A DNA stretch of 64,000 nucleotides. It comes from Bordetella parapertussis (GTDB taxonomy: Bacteria; Pseudomonadota; Gammaproteobacteria; Burkholderiales; Burkholderiaceae_B). The stretch is from positions 23,959 to 87,958 of the forward strand of contig CAMAYM010000001.1 of assembly GCA_945862495.1 (NCBI GenBank). The letters are read 5' to 3'. Below, piece after piece: positions 49,103 to 58,415 of the stretch. The position numbers were made by a program, and so were the translations under genes. The notes under the pieces were generated by a model. It saw only the letters and a program-made list of their open reading frames with translations, had not been told where the DNA came from and did not search any database. Numbering within the stretch: position 1 is the first letter of the stretch; each line of letters starts with the position of its first letter.

Positions 49103-50029
49103 ATGCTGACGGTGCAGGACCTCGTAAATGACAACGTCGAAGACATTTGTTTCAAATGGATCGCCGGACAGTCCGCCGCAGATCGTCTGATCCCTGACAA
49201 TGGCATGGCGGCGGCTGACCTGATCGGTCACCTCAACCTGATTCACCCTTCCCGCATCCAGGTATTTGGCCGAGAAGAGATGGACTACTACACCCGCTTT
49301 GATAGTCGCCGACGGGTGCACCATCTCGAAGAATTGCTCGCGGGCGGCGTGCCCGCGATCCTACTGGCCGACAACCTTCCCGCCACGGAAGACCTCATTC
49401 AAAACTGCGAAAACAGTCATGTCCCTCTTTTATCCACTTCAGTTCACGCCGCCGCGCTGATTGATCTGCTGCGAATCTATCTCAGTCGACGACTTGCACC
49501 CACCACCACGGTGCACGGAGTATTTATGGATGTGCTGGGGCTAGGCGTACTCATTACAGGCGAGTCTGGCTTGGGCAAAAGCGAACTCGCGCTAGAGTTA
49601 ATCTCGCGCGGCCATGGTTTGGTCGCGGATGATGCTGTCGAGTTATCACGCACCGCGCCCCACGTGATTGATGGGCACTGTCCTGAACTCTTGCGCAATA
49701 TGCTCGAAGTGCGCGGCTTGGGGCTACTCAATATCCGAACAATTTTTGGTGAAACCTCCGTGCGGCGCAAGATGAAACTCAAGCTCATCGTGCATCTTGT
49801 GCGCGCCACTGCACAGGACAAGTTTGAACGACTTCCGCTACAAGACATGACCCAAGACATGTTGGGCTGTCCAATTCGCAAGGTGATGTTACAGGTCGCT
49901 GCAGGCCGCAACCTGGCCGTACTCGTTGAAGCCGCAGTCCGCAACACGATCCTTAAATTACGCGGCATCGATACGCTTGCCGAGTTTATGGAGCGCCAAT
50001 CCGCCGCCATAGCAAAAGGACAAGCGTGA
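49103..50029 (+). CDS. hprK: HPr kinase/phosphorylase
   Basis: A 308-residue enzyme that phosphorylates or dephosphorylates a serine of HPr. The P-loop is GESGLGKSE (near 153-161), the catalytic and metal residues lie in LVADDAVEL (near 174) and the HprK signature LEVRGLGLLNI is near 202, with a second C-terminal motif QVAAGRNLAVLVEAAVRN. The N-terminal domain (about 1-130) is complete. It ends one base before rapZ. The HPr substrate gene is not in this window. Confidence 0.95.
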   Translation: MLTVQDLVNDNVEDICFKWIAGQSAADRLIPDNGMAAADLIGHLNLIHPSRIQVFGREEMDYYTRFDSRRRVHHLEELLAGGVPAILLADNLPATEDLIQNCENSHVPLLSTSVHAAALIDLLRIYLSRRLAPTTTVHGVFMDVLGLGVLITGESGLGKSELALELISRGHGLVADDAVELSRTAPHVIDGHCPELLRNMLEVRGLGLLNIRTIFGETSVRRKMKLKLIVHLVRATAQDKFERLPLQDMTQDMLGCPIRKVMLQVAAGRNLAVLVEAAVRNTILKLRGIDTLAEFMERQSAAIAKGQA

Positions 50030-50030
50030 C

Positions 50031-50906
50031 ATGTCGCAACTCAAAGTCGTTTTGCTGACGGGAATCTCAGGCTCTGGCAAGTCCGTTGCACTGCGGATGC
50101 TCGAAGATGCAGGCTATGTTTGTGTCGACAATTTGCCGCTCAAGTTTCTCCAGGAGTTCATCACTTCGATGCGCGATGATGCGGCAAAGCGTATCGCTGT
50201 CGCAATCGATATCCGGTCCCCTGGAGAATTGGCAGAAATGCCCGCAGTGATTAGCACATTAAAAAAGGCAAACACTGAGTTTCGTTTGATTTTTTTAGAC
50301 GCCGATAACGAAACGCTTGTACATCGCTACTCTGAGTCGCGCAGACGTCATCCGTTGTCAGAGCGACTCACGCAAAATGGATTGAGTGCCTCTTTAGAGG
50401 AATGTATCCAACTGGAGCGGGATCAGCTCAGTGATCTGCGTGACTTAGGTCACGTCATTGATACCTCGGGCCTGATGCCCGGACAGCTGCGTGCCTGGAT
50501 ACGGGATCTTATTCGCGCCGACCGCCGTCCACTCCTGGTGACGTTTGAGTCCTTCGCCTTCAAAGAAGGTGTGCCGCGTGATGCAGACTTAGTGTTTGAT
50601 GTACGGTGCCTGCCCAACCCGCATTACGATCCGGCCTTGCGTCCCTTAACTGGCAAAGATCAGCCTGTTGCAGACTGGCTCAAAAGCTTTGCAGATGTCG
50701 AGAATATGATTGAGGATATTGAGGGCTTTATCCGCAAATGGCTCCCTCGTTACACTGAAGATACGCGCAGCTATCTCACGGTAGCGATCGGCTGTACTGG
50801 CGGTAAACACCGCTCTGTCTATATCGTTGAGTCTCTCGCCAAGCGCTTTGCGCCTCAGCAACACCTTCTCGTGCGGCACCGCCATCAACCCGAGATTTCT
50901 GGATGA
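50031..50906 (+). CDS. rapZ: RNase adapter protein RapZ
   Basis: A 291-residue nucleotide-binding protein. Walker A is GISGSGKS (11-18), an N-terminal kinase-like domain runs to about 150, and the C-terminal domain has DVRCLPNPHYDPALRPLTGKD (near 190) and the IGCTGGKHRSVYIVESLA motif (near 253). In E. coli RapZ guides the small RNA GlmZ to RNase E and so controls amino-sugar synthesis; in betaproteobacteria its target is uncertain. rlpA overlaps it by four bases. Confidence 0.93.
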   Translation: MSQLKVVLLTGISGSGKSVALRMLEDAGYVCVDNLPLKFLQEFITSMRDDAAKRIAVAIDIRSPGELAEMPAVISTLKKANTEFRLIFLDADNETLVHRYSESRRRHPLSERLTQNGLSASLEECIQLERDQLSDLRDLGHVIDTSGLMPGQLRAWIRDLIRADRRPLLVTFESFAFKEGVPRDADLVFDVRCLPNPHYDPALRPLTGKDQPVADWLKSFADVENMIEDIEGFIRKWLPRYTEDTRSYLTVAIGCTGGKHRSVYIVESLAKRFAPQQHLLVRHRHQPEISG

Positions 50907-51874
50907 CAACACGCCTCTCCCGAATCTTGCGTGTGCTGAGCATTTGTTTGCTTTGCGGCCTAATCGCAGCGTGTGGCGCACGTAAGGGGGGTGGGTACTA
51001 TAAAGATGATGGACCGGGCGACAACCCACCGGCGGATCTTGATCGTGTCCCAGATGCTGTGCCCAAAATTGAACCGCTAGCACGCGGCCCCAATCGACCC
51101 TACACCGCACTCGGCCAAAGCTTCACCCCAGATACAAGCGGTCGCCCCTATCGTGTACAAGGTCGCGCCTCTTGGTATGGTCGCAAATTTCACGGCAAAC
51201 CGACCTCCAATGGCGAACGCTACGATATGTACGCCATGACAGCGGCACATCCTACATTACCGATCCCAAGCTATGTGCGCGTCACGCGTGTTTCCACCGG
51301 CAAAACCGTTGTGTTACGCGTCAATGATCGTGGCCCTTTTATCGCCAGTAGAGTGATTGATCTATCCTACGTCGCCGCTTACAAGCTCGGCGTGTTGGCA
51401 CCAGGCAGTGCAGAAGTCATCGTCGAGCGCATCATGCCGGAGGAAATTCGTGGTTGGCGCGCTCAGGCATCCACAGCAGCACCGCCGCCCGCAACTGCCT
51501 CCGCACCAATGGTTACTCCTCCGACACAAACGACAGCGACTGCCGCGCCGCCGGCGATGCCTGCACCTGAACCTGCGCGTTCCCAAGCTGGTGTGGCAAT
51601 AGCCGCCTCAAACATAGAGGTCAGCACGGCCAGCCCAGGGGGATTTTATTTACAAGCCGGCGCCTTTAGTGATCCTGCGCGTGCACAATCCATGGCGGCA
51701 GATCTCACAGGAAAAGTCCCGCCAGACCTTGGCGCCACGATCAAGATCGAACAAAACTCTAGTAACTTGTACCGCGTGCGCATTGGTCCGTTTACGAACA
51801 GAGAGGCCGCATCTCAAGCAAGCGAACGCCTGAGAGACGGCGCAGGATTACCCACAACAATTTCTGCACCATAA
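50903..51874 (+). CDS. rlpA: septal ring lytic transglycosylase RlpA
   Basis: A 323-residue outer-membrane lipoprotein. The lipobox is LIAAC with C24, the double-psi beta-barrel domain (about 88-180) shows GRASWYGRKFHGKPTSNGE, MTAAHPTLP and VNDRGPF, whose Asp and His correspond to the catalytic pair, and a C-terminal SPOR domain (about 245-320) binds denuded peptidoglycan at the septum. The linker between them (about 190-235) is Ala/Pro/Thr-rich. It may be translationally coupled to rapZ. Confidence 0.92.
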   Translation: MTTRLSRILRVLSICLLCGLIAACGARKGGGYYKDDGPGDNPPADLDRVPDAVPKIEPLARGPNRPYTALGQSFTPDTSGRPYRVQGRASWYGRKFHGKPTSNGERYDMYAMTAAHPTLPIPSYVRVTRVSTGKTVVLRVNDRGPFIASRVIDLSYVAAYKLGVLAPGSAEVIVERIMPEEIRGWRAQASTAAPPPATASAPMVTPPTQTTATAAPPAMPAPEPARSQAGVAIAASNIEVSTASPGGFYLQAGAFSDPARAQSMAADLTGKVPPDLGATIKIEQNSSNLYRVRIGPFTNREAASQASERLRDGAGLPTTISAP

Positions 51875-51882
51875 GCTGAGTG

Positions 51883-52851
51883 CTACTCGCGCTGGGCTTT
51901 TCGCGCCAAGGCGCGCGCATATAACGCATCTCGTGGCTGTCCGGTTGCTTTCGCGGCAATCCGTGCCACATCCCGTACCGACATCGTTTCTAGCAGCGCA
52001 TCTAGCCAGGCGTCCACCGACGCACTCTCCTCGACGTCAAGCGCATCGGTCTGTATCACCGTCTGTGGATGAATAATCACGACATACTCGCCTTGTTCTC
52101 TGTGAGGATCTGCAGCTAACCACGCTTCGGCCTCTGCAAGCGGCATCGTGGCAAGCTCTTCAAAGCGCTTAGTCAACTCACGTGCAAACGTCACGAGACG
52201 CGCCGGGCCAACGACTGCTAACACATCGGTTGTACTGGCAGCAATGCGATGAGGCGCCTCGTAAAAAACGGTTGCAGCGGGTAGTTGCGTCCACTGCCGA
52301 AACCACCGTTGCCTGGCTGAGGATTTCGTCGGCGCAAAGCCTGCAAAAACAAAGCCTGGCGAGGCATCGGTCGTCACGCCTGTCGCCATCAGCGCCGTCA
52401 CCAAGGCACTTGCGCCCGGCAAAGGAATGACACGAAGACCCACATTGCGTACCGCCTGCACCACTAGACCGCCTGGGTCACTCACCGCAGGAGAACCTGC
52501 GTCTGACACGAGGGCGACACGCTGCCCAGCCTGAATACGACTGACAATATCTGCAGCCGCGCTCATTTCATTATGGCGATGCGCCGCCATCAGCGGCGTC
52601 CCGATTCCCCAAGCTTCTAGCAAGTTTCTGCTTGCGCGCGTGTCCTCCGCTGCAATGACGTCTGCCCTGTTGAGAGCATGCCAGGCGCGTAAGCTCAAGT
52701 CACCCAAATTACCAATAGGTGTGGCCACGACATAGAGCGTATGGGTGGGCCATTGCTGACCTTCCATGCGCTCACTTACACGACCCCATGCATCGGGTGA
52801 CGGATCAGGGAGGATTTTTTCGGATATTCCGGATTGGCTGACATCATTCAT
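51883..52851 (-). CDS. rsmI: 16S rRNA 2'-O-ribose C1402 methyltransferase
   Basis: A 322-residue tetrapyrrole-methylase fold enzyme that modifies C1402 in 16S rRNA. LYVVATPIGNLGDLSLRA begins the catalytic domain, and AAEDTRASRNLL (near 67), HNEMSAAADIVSRIQAGQRVALVSDAGSPAVSDPG (near 90-125) are diagnostic. The start at 52851 (MNDVSQ) is chosen over a GTG at 52887; a still shorter start at 52767 would place the family domain near the N-terminus. Divergent from yraN by 51 bases and convergent with rlpA. Confidence 0.94.
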   Translation of the reverse strand: MNDVSQSGISEKILPDPSPDAWGRVSERMEGQQWPTHTLYVVATPIGNLGDLSLRAWHALNRADVIAAEDTRASRNLLEAWGIGTPLMAAHRHNEMSAAADIVSRIQAGQRVALVSDAGSPAVSDPGGLVVQAVRNVGLRVIPLPGASALVTALMATGVTTDASPGFVFAGFAPTKSSARQRWFRQWTQLPAATVFYEAPHRIAASTTDVLAVVGPARLVTFARELTKRFEELATMPLAEAEAWLAADPHREQGEYVVIIHPQTVIQTDALDVEESASVDAWLDALLETMSVRDVARIAAKATGQPRDALYARALARKAQRE

Positions 52852-52902
52852 TGTGTCAGTGTAGACCGCCAGCTCACCCTTCGTCACGCTTCAGATCATC
52901 TC

Positions 52903-53427
52903 ATGACTCCTCCCTGCCTCACTGACCAGACTCCCTTTTTGATTGCACAAGCAGCCCAAACGCGTGCAATCCGTGCCAGACACCGCAAACAACGCCGCAT
53001 TACCCTTAACAACCAAAAAAACGACCTCGCCTCTTTTACCTCAGTACCCGAACGCAGCCCGAGTCAACAAATCGGAGACCGCTATGAGGCTCTTGCTTGG
53101 GAAGCACTCAGCCAAGCAGGCTGCAGCCTGCTTGGCAAACAGCTACGCTGCCCAGTGGGAGAGCTCGATCTTGTCGTGCGTGACGGCAAGACGCTCGTGT
53201 TTGTCGAGGTACGTTATCGCGCCAGCCAGCGCTTTGGCGGAGCCGCTGCGAGCATTACCCGCGCTAAGCAGGCACGCCTCATGAAAGCGATTGACTGGTG
53301 GCTGCCCAAGATGGTCAAAACAGCCTTTGGGGGCAAAATGCCGCTTTGCCGTATTGATCTTGCCACTTTCGAGCAGGACACTCTGACATGGCACCGAGAT
53401 GCCGTGCGCCTAAGCCAAGATAAGTGA
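52903..53427 (+). CDS. yraN: YraN family (UPF0102) putative endonuclease-like protein
   Basis: A 174-residue protein of the Holliday-junction-resolvase-like PD-(D/E)xK fold. The active-site pattern is E87, D89 in GELDLVV and E102 in FVEVRYR. The first 50 residues are an extra, basic N-terminal extension not usual in the family, so the true start may lie further in. It stands in the conserved order rsmI / yraN / SIS protein / dolP. Function is unproved in most bacteria. Confidence 0.88.
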   Translation: MTPPCLTDQTPFLIAQAAQTRAIRARHRKQRRITLNNQKNDLASFTSVPERSPSQQIGDRYEALAWEALSQAGCSLLGKQLRCPVGELDLVVRDGKTLVFVEVRYRASQRFGGAAASITRAKQARLMKAIDWWLPKMVKTAFGGKMPLCRIDLATFEQDTLTWHRDAVRLSQDK

Positions 53428-53460
53428 GATAATAAAGAATCTTAAATCTTGTTGATCGCC

Positions 53461-54054
53461 ATGGATCTTGCCAACAACCTTGTAGCCCATTTTGAAGACA
53501 ACATTGCTGCGACGCGACGCAGCATGGAAACGCTCGCTGAGCCTCTCTCGCGCGCTGTCGACGTCTGTTTTGGCTGCGTCACCAACAATGCAAAAATCTT
53601 AGCGTGTGGCAATGGCGGCTCTGCCGCAGATGCTCAGCACTTTATTGCAGAGCTTGTCGGCCGTTTTGAGCGCGATCGCCTGCCCCTCGCAGGTGTCGCC
53701 CTCAACACCGACACCTCTATCTTGACGGCGGTTGGAAACGACTACGGTTTTGATCAGATTTTTGCACGCCAAGTCAGCGCGTTAGGACAGCCCGGTGATG
53801 TGCTGGTTGCGATCTCCACGAGCGGAAACTCCGCCAACGTACAACGCGCGATTCAAGCCGCGCACGAACGTGAAATGCGCGTCATTGCCCTAACTGGCAA
53901 AGGCGGAGGTCAGATCACAGACCTGTTACTCGATCACGACATCCACCTGTGTGTCCCGCATGATCGTACGATGCGCATCCAGGAAGTTCATATCTTGCTA
54001 CTACACATTTTGTGTGACGGTATCGACGCCCTTTTACTTGGAGACCCCGCATGA
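53461..54054 (+). CDS. SIS-domain phosphoheptose isomerase family protein (GmhA/DiaA)
   Basis: A 197-residue SIS protein. ILACGNGGSAADAQHFIAELVGRFE (near 44-68), STSGNSANVQRAI and a C-terminal QEVHILLLHILCDGID are shared by GmhA (sedoheptulose 7-phosphate isomerase for LPS heptose) and DiaA (a DnaA-binding initiation factor). The context yraN-x-dolP matches diaA of E. coli. A separate rfaE2 gene elsewhere in the window shows that ADP-heptose is made, so it may work as GmhA. The two roles cannot be told apart here. dolP overlaps its stop by four bases. Confidence 0.88.
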   Translation: MDLANNLVAHFEDNIAATRRSMETLAEPLSRAVDVCFGCVTNNAKILACGNGGSAADAQHFIAELVGRFERDRLPLAGVALNTDTSILTAVGNDYGFDQIFARQVSALGQPGDVLVAISTSGNSANVQRAIQAAHEREMRVIALTGKGGGQITDLLLDHDIHLCVPHDRTMRIQEVHILLLHILCDGIDALLLGDPA

Positions 54055-54806
54055 GTCTAAATCGACAATTCATCCGTCCTTTGATGGTGTGCGCAGCGTT
54101 CGTTGCCGCAGGCTCTTCACTGACTGCTTGCATCCCGCTGCTCATCGGCGGCGCCGCAGCGACAACGGGTATGGTTGTCGTGGACCGTCGCACCGTTGGC
54201 GAACAAGTCGAAGATAAGTCTATCGAGCTCAACATCGGCAGCCAATTTCGCACAGACTTCGGTGATGCGGTCCGGTACACAGTCACCGCGTACGATGGTG
54301 TAGTGCTCCTGACCGGAGACACGATCAGCAACGAATTCAAAACAAAGGCGGGTGAAGTTGCGCGCAAGGTCGAACACGTCAAGTCGGTCTCCAACCAAAT
54401 CGCCGTCGTGAAACAGCTAGCGCCCTTTAGCGTCGTCAGCAACGACATCTGGATCACTTCCAAAGTCATGACGATCTTGGCCACCACCAAAGACATTCCT
54501 TCACGTACGATTGTTGTCACAACAGATCGTAGTGTGGTCTATCTCATGGGACTTGTCACACAACAAGAGGGTGACTTAGCGGCTAAAGCTGCCTCGCAAG
54601 TGAGCGGCGTTAAACGTGTTGAAAAACTATTCCAAATCATTACGCCCGCCGATGCCAAAAGACTGGATGATGCGGCGCGCATAGGCCGCAGTAGCACGAG
54701 CACCCAATCCACAACACCAATGGGTGAAAACACATCAAATGCCGCTGGCGGAATGAGTGGGGATACCCCTCCTGTTGGCGGCGTACAGGCGATGCCTATC
54801 CAATGA
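54051..54806 (+). CDS. dolP: BON-domain outer-membrane lipoprotein (DolP-like)
   Basis: A 251-residue lipoprotein with lipobox LTAC (C27) and two BON domains (about 55-120 and 130-200), seen as YTVTAYDGVVLLTGDTISNE and VVTTDRSVVYLMGLVTQQEGD. DolP/YraP keeps the outer membrane intact and supports BAM function. A Ser/Thr/Gly-rich tail of about 45 residues extends beyond the second BON domain and is longer than in E. coli DolP. Overlaps both neighbours by four bases, so tightly coupled. Confidence 0.88.
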   Translation: MSLNRQFIRPLMVCAAFVAAGSSLTACIPLLIGGAAATTGMVVVDRRTVGEQVEDKSIELNIGSQFRTDFGDAVRYTVTAYDGVVLLTGDTISNEFKTKAGEVARKVEHVKSVSNQIAVVKQLAPFSVVSNDIWITSKVMTILATTKDIPSRTIVVTTDRSVVYLMGLVTQQEGDLAAKAASQVSGVKRVEKLFQIITPADAKRLDDAARIGRSSTSTQSTTPMGENTSNAAGGMSGDTPPVGGVQAMPIQ

Positions 54807-55294
54807 AAAAGCTAGTCGCTCTGATTTTATTAGTAGCAGTGGGAGGGCTGACAGGGTGGTTTGTCAGCACGCGCTCGACGCCTGCGCCTGAGGTCACTTT
54901 TGCGACGCTTTCGGGCCAACCCATCACGCTCTCAGAACTGCGCGGCAAGGTAGTATTAGTGAAATTCTGGGCCACCAGCTGTGTCAGCTGTGTCGCCCAG
55001 ATGCCCGACAACATCGCCAATTACAATGACTATCACGACAAGGGATTCGACATTATTGCGGTGGCTATGCAATACGACCCCGCCAATTACGTCATCAACT
55101 TTGTTGAAACACGCAAACTCCCCTTTACTGTTGCGCTGGATACACAGGGCAAGGTCGCAAAAGCCTTTGGAGACGTCAAACTGACCCCTATGGCATTCCT
55201 CATTGATAAAAATGGCAATATCATCAAGCGCTATTTGGGTGTCTATGACAAAAATGAATTGCGTCAGTCAATTAAAAAAGCACTGGCGAGTTAA
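54803..55294 (+). CDS. TlpA-like membrane-anchored thioredoxin
   Basis: A 163-residue thiol-disulfide protein with an N-terminal membrane anchor (about 4-20) and a periplasmic AhpC/TSA-redoxin domain. The active site is C60-V-S-C63 in FWATSCVSC, with a serine where thioredoxins have tryptophan next to the first cysteine, and the cis-proline is in LTPMAFLID (near 132). It may reduce cytochrome c or copper-protein cysteines like TlpA or ResA. It is joined to dolP by a four-base overlap, which is not the usual place for such genes. Confidence 0.82.
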   Translation: MKKLVALILLVAVGGLTGWFVSTRSTPAPEVTFATLSGQPITLSELRGKVVLVKFWATSCVSCVAQMPDNIANYNDYHDKGFDIIAVAMQYDPANYVINFVETRKLPFTVALDTQGKVAKAFGDVKLTPMAFLIDKNGNIIKRYLGVYDKNELRQSIKKALAS

Positions 55295-55359
55295 ATCTAC
55301 CTCTTGAATAATACGTATACCTTCCTCATTCACTTTCCACTTACTGTTGCCTCAGCCAA

Positions 55360-56259
55360 ATGACTAGTCAGCCCCCTCCTGCCTCCTTGCCTCCAGAAAT
55401 CGTTGCACAAGTTCTCTCTGAGAGCCTTCCGTACATCAAACACTTTCACGGTAAAACAATTGTCATCAAATACGGTGGCAACGCAATGACCGAAGAGGTC
55501 CTTCAACGTAGCTTCGCCCATGACGTTGTCTTGCTCAAACTTATCGGTCTCAATCCGATCGTGGTGCACGGCGGTGGCCCGCAGATTGACGAAGCACTCC
55601 GACGTATCGGCAAAAAAGGCACCTTTATCCAAGGCATGCGTGTCACGGATGCAGAGACCATGGAGGTTGTCGAGTGGGTGCTTGGCGGACAAGTTCAACA
55701 AGACATTGTGTTAATGATTAATGAGGCAGGCGGCAAAGCGGTAGGGCTGACCGGCAAAGATGGCTGCCTCATTCAGGCCCGTAAAAAAATGATGCCCAAC
55801 AATGATGATCCCGTCAATCCGTTGGATATCGGCTATGTCGGCGATATTGCGCACGTTGAGCCCGCTGTAGTGAAAGCCTTACAGGACGATCAGTTTATCC
55901 CTGTGATTTCCCCAATCGGCTATGGTGAGGACGGCTTGGCCTACAACATCAATGCCGACGTTGTCGCAGGCAAAATGGCCGAAGTGTTGGGCGCTGAAAA
56001 ACTGCTCATGATGACCAACACCCCCGGTGTACTCAACAAAGATGGTCAATTGATGCGTAGCCTGTCCGCCAAAACGATCGATGCGCTGTTTGCCGACGGC
56101 ACGATCTCAGGTGGCATGCTGCCAAAAATTTCATCTGCACTGGATGCGGCACGCAATGGTGTGAAATCTGTGCACGTTGTGGATGGTCGTGTGCCACATT
56201 GCTTGCTGCTCGAGATCCTCACCGATCGCGGTGTCGGCACAATGATCACGTCAGAGTGA
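55360..56259 (+). CDS. argB: acetylglutamate kinase
   Basis: A 299-residue amino acid kinase for arginine synthesis. Motifs: [15 protein letters not shown] (near 28-42), [13 protein letters not shown] (near 67-79), VGLTGKDG and the [16 protein letters not shown] stretch (near 193). The N-terminal mobile helix seen in arginine-inhibited hexameric enzymes is present in part (residues 10-26). The stop codon TGA overlaps the GTG start of the HAD gene. Confidence 0.96.
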   Translation: MTSQPPPASLPPEIVAQVLSESLPYIKHFHGKTIVIKYGGNAMTEEVLQRSFAHDVVLLKLIGLNPIVVHGGGPQIDEALRRIGKKGTFIQGMRVTDAETMEVVEWVLGGQVQQDIVLMINEAGGKAVGLTGKDGCLIQARKKMMPNNDDPVNPLDIGYVGDIAHVEPAVVKALQDDQFIPVISPIGYGEDGLAYNINADVVAGKMAEVLGAEKLLMMTNTPGVLNKDGQLMRSLSAKTIDALFADGTISGGMLPKISSALDAARNGVKSVHVVDGRVPHCLLLEILTDRGVGTMITSE

Positions 56260-57026
56260 TTCACAAACGCTTTACGCCCCATGCACCTGTTCGCACGCGG
56301 CGCGCACGCATACACACGCCTGCGCGCGCTGCACACATCACTCAGGCCAAAGAGCGTGTATGGCTCTTTGATCTGGACAACACGCTACACGACACGTCAC
56401 ACAAGATTTTTCGTGAGATCAATCTAGGGATGACAGCTGCCGTTATGGAAAGCCTTGCGGTCGATGAGGCTACCGCCAGTCAGCTTCGTACCACCTACTG
56501 GAAGCGTTACGGCGCCACTCTTATCGGCCTTGTTCGTCATCACGGTATCGACCCACATCAGTTTCTCCATCGCAGCCATGATTTTGATGTCGTGCCTTTA
56601 GTCAAAGCCGAGCGCGGCTTAGCCCAAAAACTCCGCCGCCTACCTGGACGCAAAATCCTCGTCACCAATGCGCCGATGCAATACGCGCGAGCAGTGATGA
56701 AACATTTAAAAATTTTGCGATGCTTTGACGGTTTTTGGGGCATTGAGCACATGCAGCTTCATGGACACTTTCGCCCTAAACCGTCTGTTGCGCTGATGCG
56801 TCATATATTGGCGCACGAGGGCATTCACCCAAGACGCGCGGTCTTGGTCGAAGACACCAAGGCAAACTTGCGCGGCGCAAGGCATGCGGGCTTGCGAACC
56901 GTCCATGTTTTTCACCCCGGCACCCCTTTTGCAAAAGGCAAGCGGGGACGTCCCAACTACGTAGACTTGCGGGTAAACTGCGTAGGTGATTTGTTGCTTC
57001 AAAAGCGCACACTTCAAGGCGTGTGA
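56256..57026 (+). CDS. HAD-superfamily pyrimidine 5'-nucleotidase
   Basis: A 256-residue phosphatase. Nucleophile and acid are D39 and D41 in [11 protein letters not shown]; motif II is in [10 protein letters not shown] (near 152) and motifs III/IV are [11 protein letters not shown] and [16 protein letters not shown] (near 200-225). It matches the SDT1-type pyrimidine 5'-nucleotidases. The GTG at 56256 overlaps the argB stop (GTGA), which fixes the start; the preceding frame is argB in another phase. The first 33 residues are unusually rich in Arg and His. argB-HAD-slmA is common in betaproteobacteria. Confidence 0.85.
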   Translation: MIHKRFTPHAPVRTRRARIHTPARAAHITQAKERVWLFDLDNTLHDTSHKIFREINLGMTAAVMESLAVDEATASQLRTTYWKRYGATLIGLVRHHGIDPHQFLHRSHDFDVVPLVKAERGLAQKLRRLPGRKILVTNAPMQYARAVMKHLKILRCFDGFWGIEHMQLHGHFRPKPSVALMRHILAHEGIHPRRAVLVEDTKANLRGARHAGLRTVHVFHPGTPFAKGKRGRPNYVDLRVNCVGDLLLQKRTLQGV

Positions 57027-57081
57027 GACTCAATGTCGCATCCTTCTCCTTACCCTTAACGCTCCTTCTGGACAAACGTGT

Positions 57082-57666
57082 ATGTCGGTTAAAACGGGCG
57101 AACGCAAACACCAGATTCTGCAAACACTCGCAGAGATGCTTGAACAGCCTCGCGCTGCTCGCATCACGACCGCTGCACTCGCCGCGAAAATGCAGCTCTC
57201 CGAGGCTGCGCTTTACAGGCATTTTGCAAGTAAAGCTCAGATGTTTGAGGGCTTGTTCGAATTCATCGAAACAACCATCTTTACTCTCGTCAACCAGATT
57301 GTTGCCAGCGAACCTAACGGGGTCGAGCAAGCGCGCAAAATCGCCATCATGCTAATGACTTTTGCAGAGCGCAACAAAGGGATGACGCGTGTCTTATCGG
57401 GGGATGCCTTGGTCACTGAAGACGAAAGACTTCAGGGTCGCATCACGCAAATCACCGACCGCATCGAGGCCGTCTTTAAACAGTCACTTCGACAAGCTGT
57501 TACTTCAGGTGCCCTCAATCCTTCCTTAGAAATCACGCCACTTGCTGCAGCATTGACGCATATTGTGTTGGGAAGCTGGTTACGGTTTGCACAAAGCGGC
57601 TGGCAAGCAACACCTTCGACGCATATGCATGCGCAGCTCAGACTCCTGCTCGATCCACGCCCTTAA
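57082..57666 (+). CDS. slmA: nucleoid occlusion factor SlmA
   Basis: A 194-residue TetR-fold DNA-binding protein that blocks FtsZ rings over the nucleoid. The helix-turn-helix lies in ITTAALAAKMQLSEAALYRHFASKAQMFEGL (about 28-58), and the FIETTIFTLVNQI and AERNKGMTRVLSGDALVTEDERLQ stretches match SlmA. The ATG at 57082 follows the HAD gene by 55 bases. Its stop TAA overlaps the convergent stop of the moeB-like gene. Confidence 0.9.
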   Translation: MSVKTGERKHQILQTLAEMLEQPRAARITTAALAAKMQLSEAALYRHFASKAQMFEGLFEFIETTIFTLVNQIVASEPNGVEQARKIAIMLMTFAERNKGMTRVLSGDALVTEDERLQGRITQITDRIEAVFKQSLRQAVTSGALNPSLEITPLAAALTHIVLGSWLRFAQSGWQATPSTHMHAQLRLLLDPRP

Positions 57667-58415
57667 GTTCGGCTGGCGCACACCAGACACGCGGGATCAC
57701 GTTTAACGCGCACGCTATGCCATTGCATATCGAAGGCATCTAGCATCAGCAACCGTCCCTTGAGTGTTTTTCCGACATCGGCGATCACCTTGATGGCCTC
57801 TGCCGCCTGCATACTGCCAATGATACCGACAAGTGGCGCAAACACGCCCGTTGTTGCACAGCTCAAGGCCTCGACATCCTCTGCCTCTGGAAACAAACAA
57901 TGATAGCAAGGCGCCTCTGGATCTCGCGGATCAAAAACGCTGATTTGTCCGTCGAAACGAATGGCGGCCCCTGACACAAGCGGTTTGCGATGTTCAACGC
58001 AGGCTTTGTTGACCGCGTGCCGCGTAGCAAAATTGTCCGTACAGTCCAGCACAACGTCAACGGCTGCGATCTCGGCCCTTAAATCTTCGGCTTCCATCCT
58101 GATAGTGCGCACCTCGACCACGATATCTGGATTGAGTGCGAGCATTGTTTGACGACCAGACTCCGCTTTGAGTGAACCGATCCGAGCATCTGTATGAAGG
58201 ATTTGACGCTGCAGGTTACTCAGCTCGACAGTGTCATGGTCTGCCAAGATAATATGCCCAACCCCTGCCGACGCAAGGTATAAGGCGGCAGGAGAGCCAA
58301 GGCCTCCTGCCCCAATCACTAACGCGCGCGCAGCCAGCAGTTTTTCCTGGCTCTCTATCCCAAACTCATCTAACAGAATATGTCTGGCATACCGTAGTAA
58401 TTGGTTGTCGTTCAT
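57663..58415 (-). CDS. moeB: MoeB/ThiF family adenylyltransferase (HesA type)
   Basis: A 250-residue E1-like enzyme that adenylates the C-terminus of a small sulfur carrier (MoaD or ThiS). It has VIGAGGLGSPAALYLASAGVG (33-53), the DHDTVELSNLQRQ motif (near 57), two zinc CxxC motifs, CYHC (near 171) and CLVC (near 243), and the conserved cysteine in ALSCATTGV (near 182). It lacks the rhodanese domain of some relatives. It overlaps ctpA by four bases. MoeB or ThiF function cannot be separated; thiG occurs 32 kb away without thiS or thiF. Confidence 0.86.
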   Translation of the reverse strand: MNDNQLLRYARHILLDEFGIESQEKLLAARALVIGAGGLGSPAALYLASAGVGHIILADHDTVELSNLQRQILHTDARIGSLKAESGRQTMLALNPDIVVEVRTIRMEAEDLRAEIAAVDVVLDCTDNFATRHAVNKACVEHRKPLVSGAAIRFDGQISVFDPRDPEAPCYHCLFPEAEDVEALSCATTGVFAPLVGIIGSMQAAEAIKVIADVGKTLKGRLLMLDAFDMQWHSVRVKRDPACLVCASRT

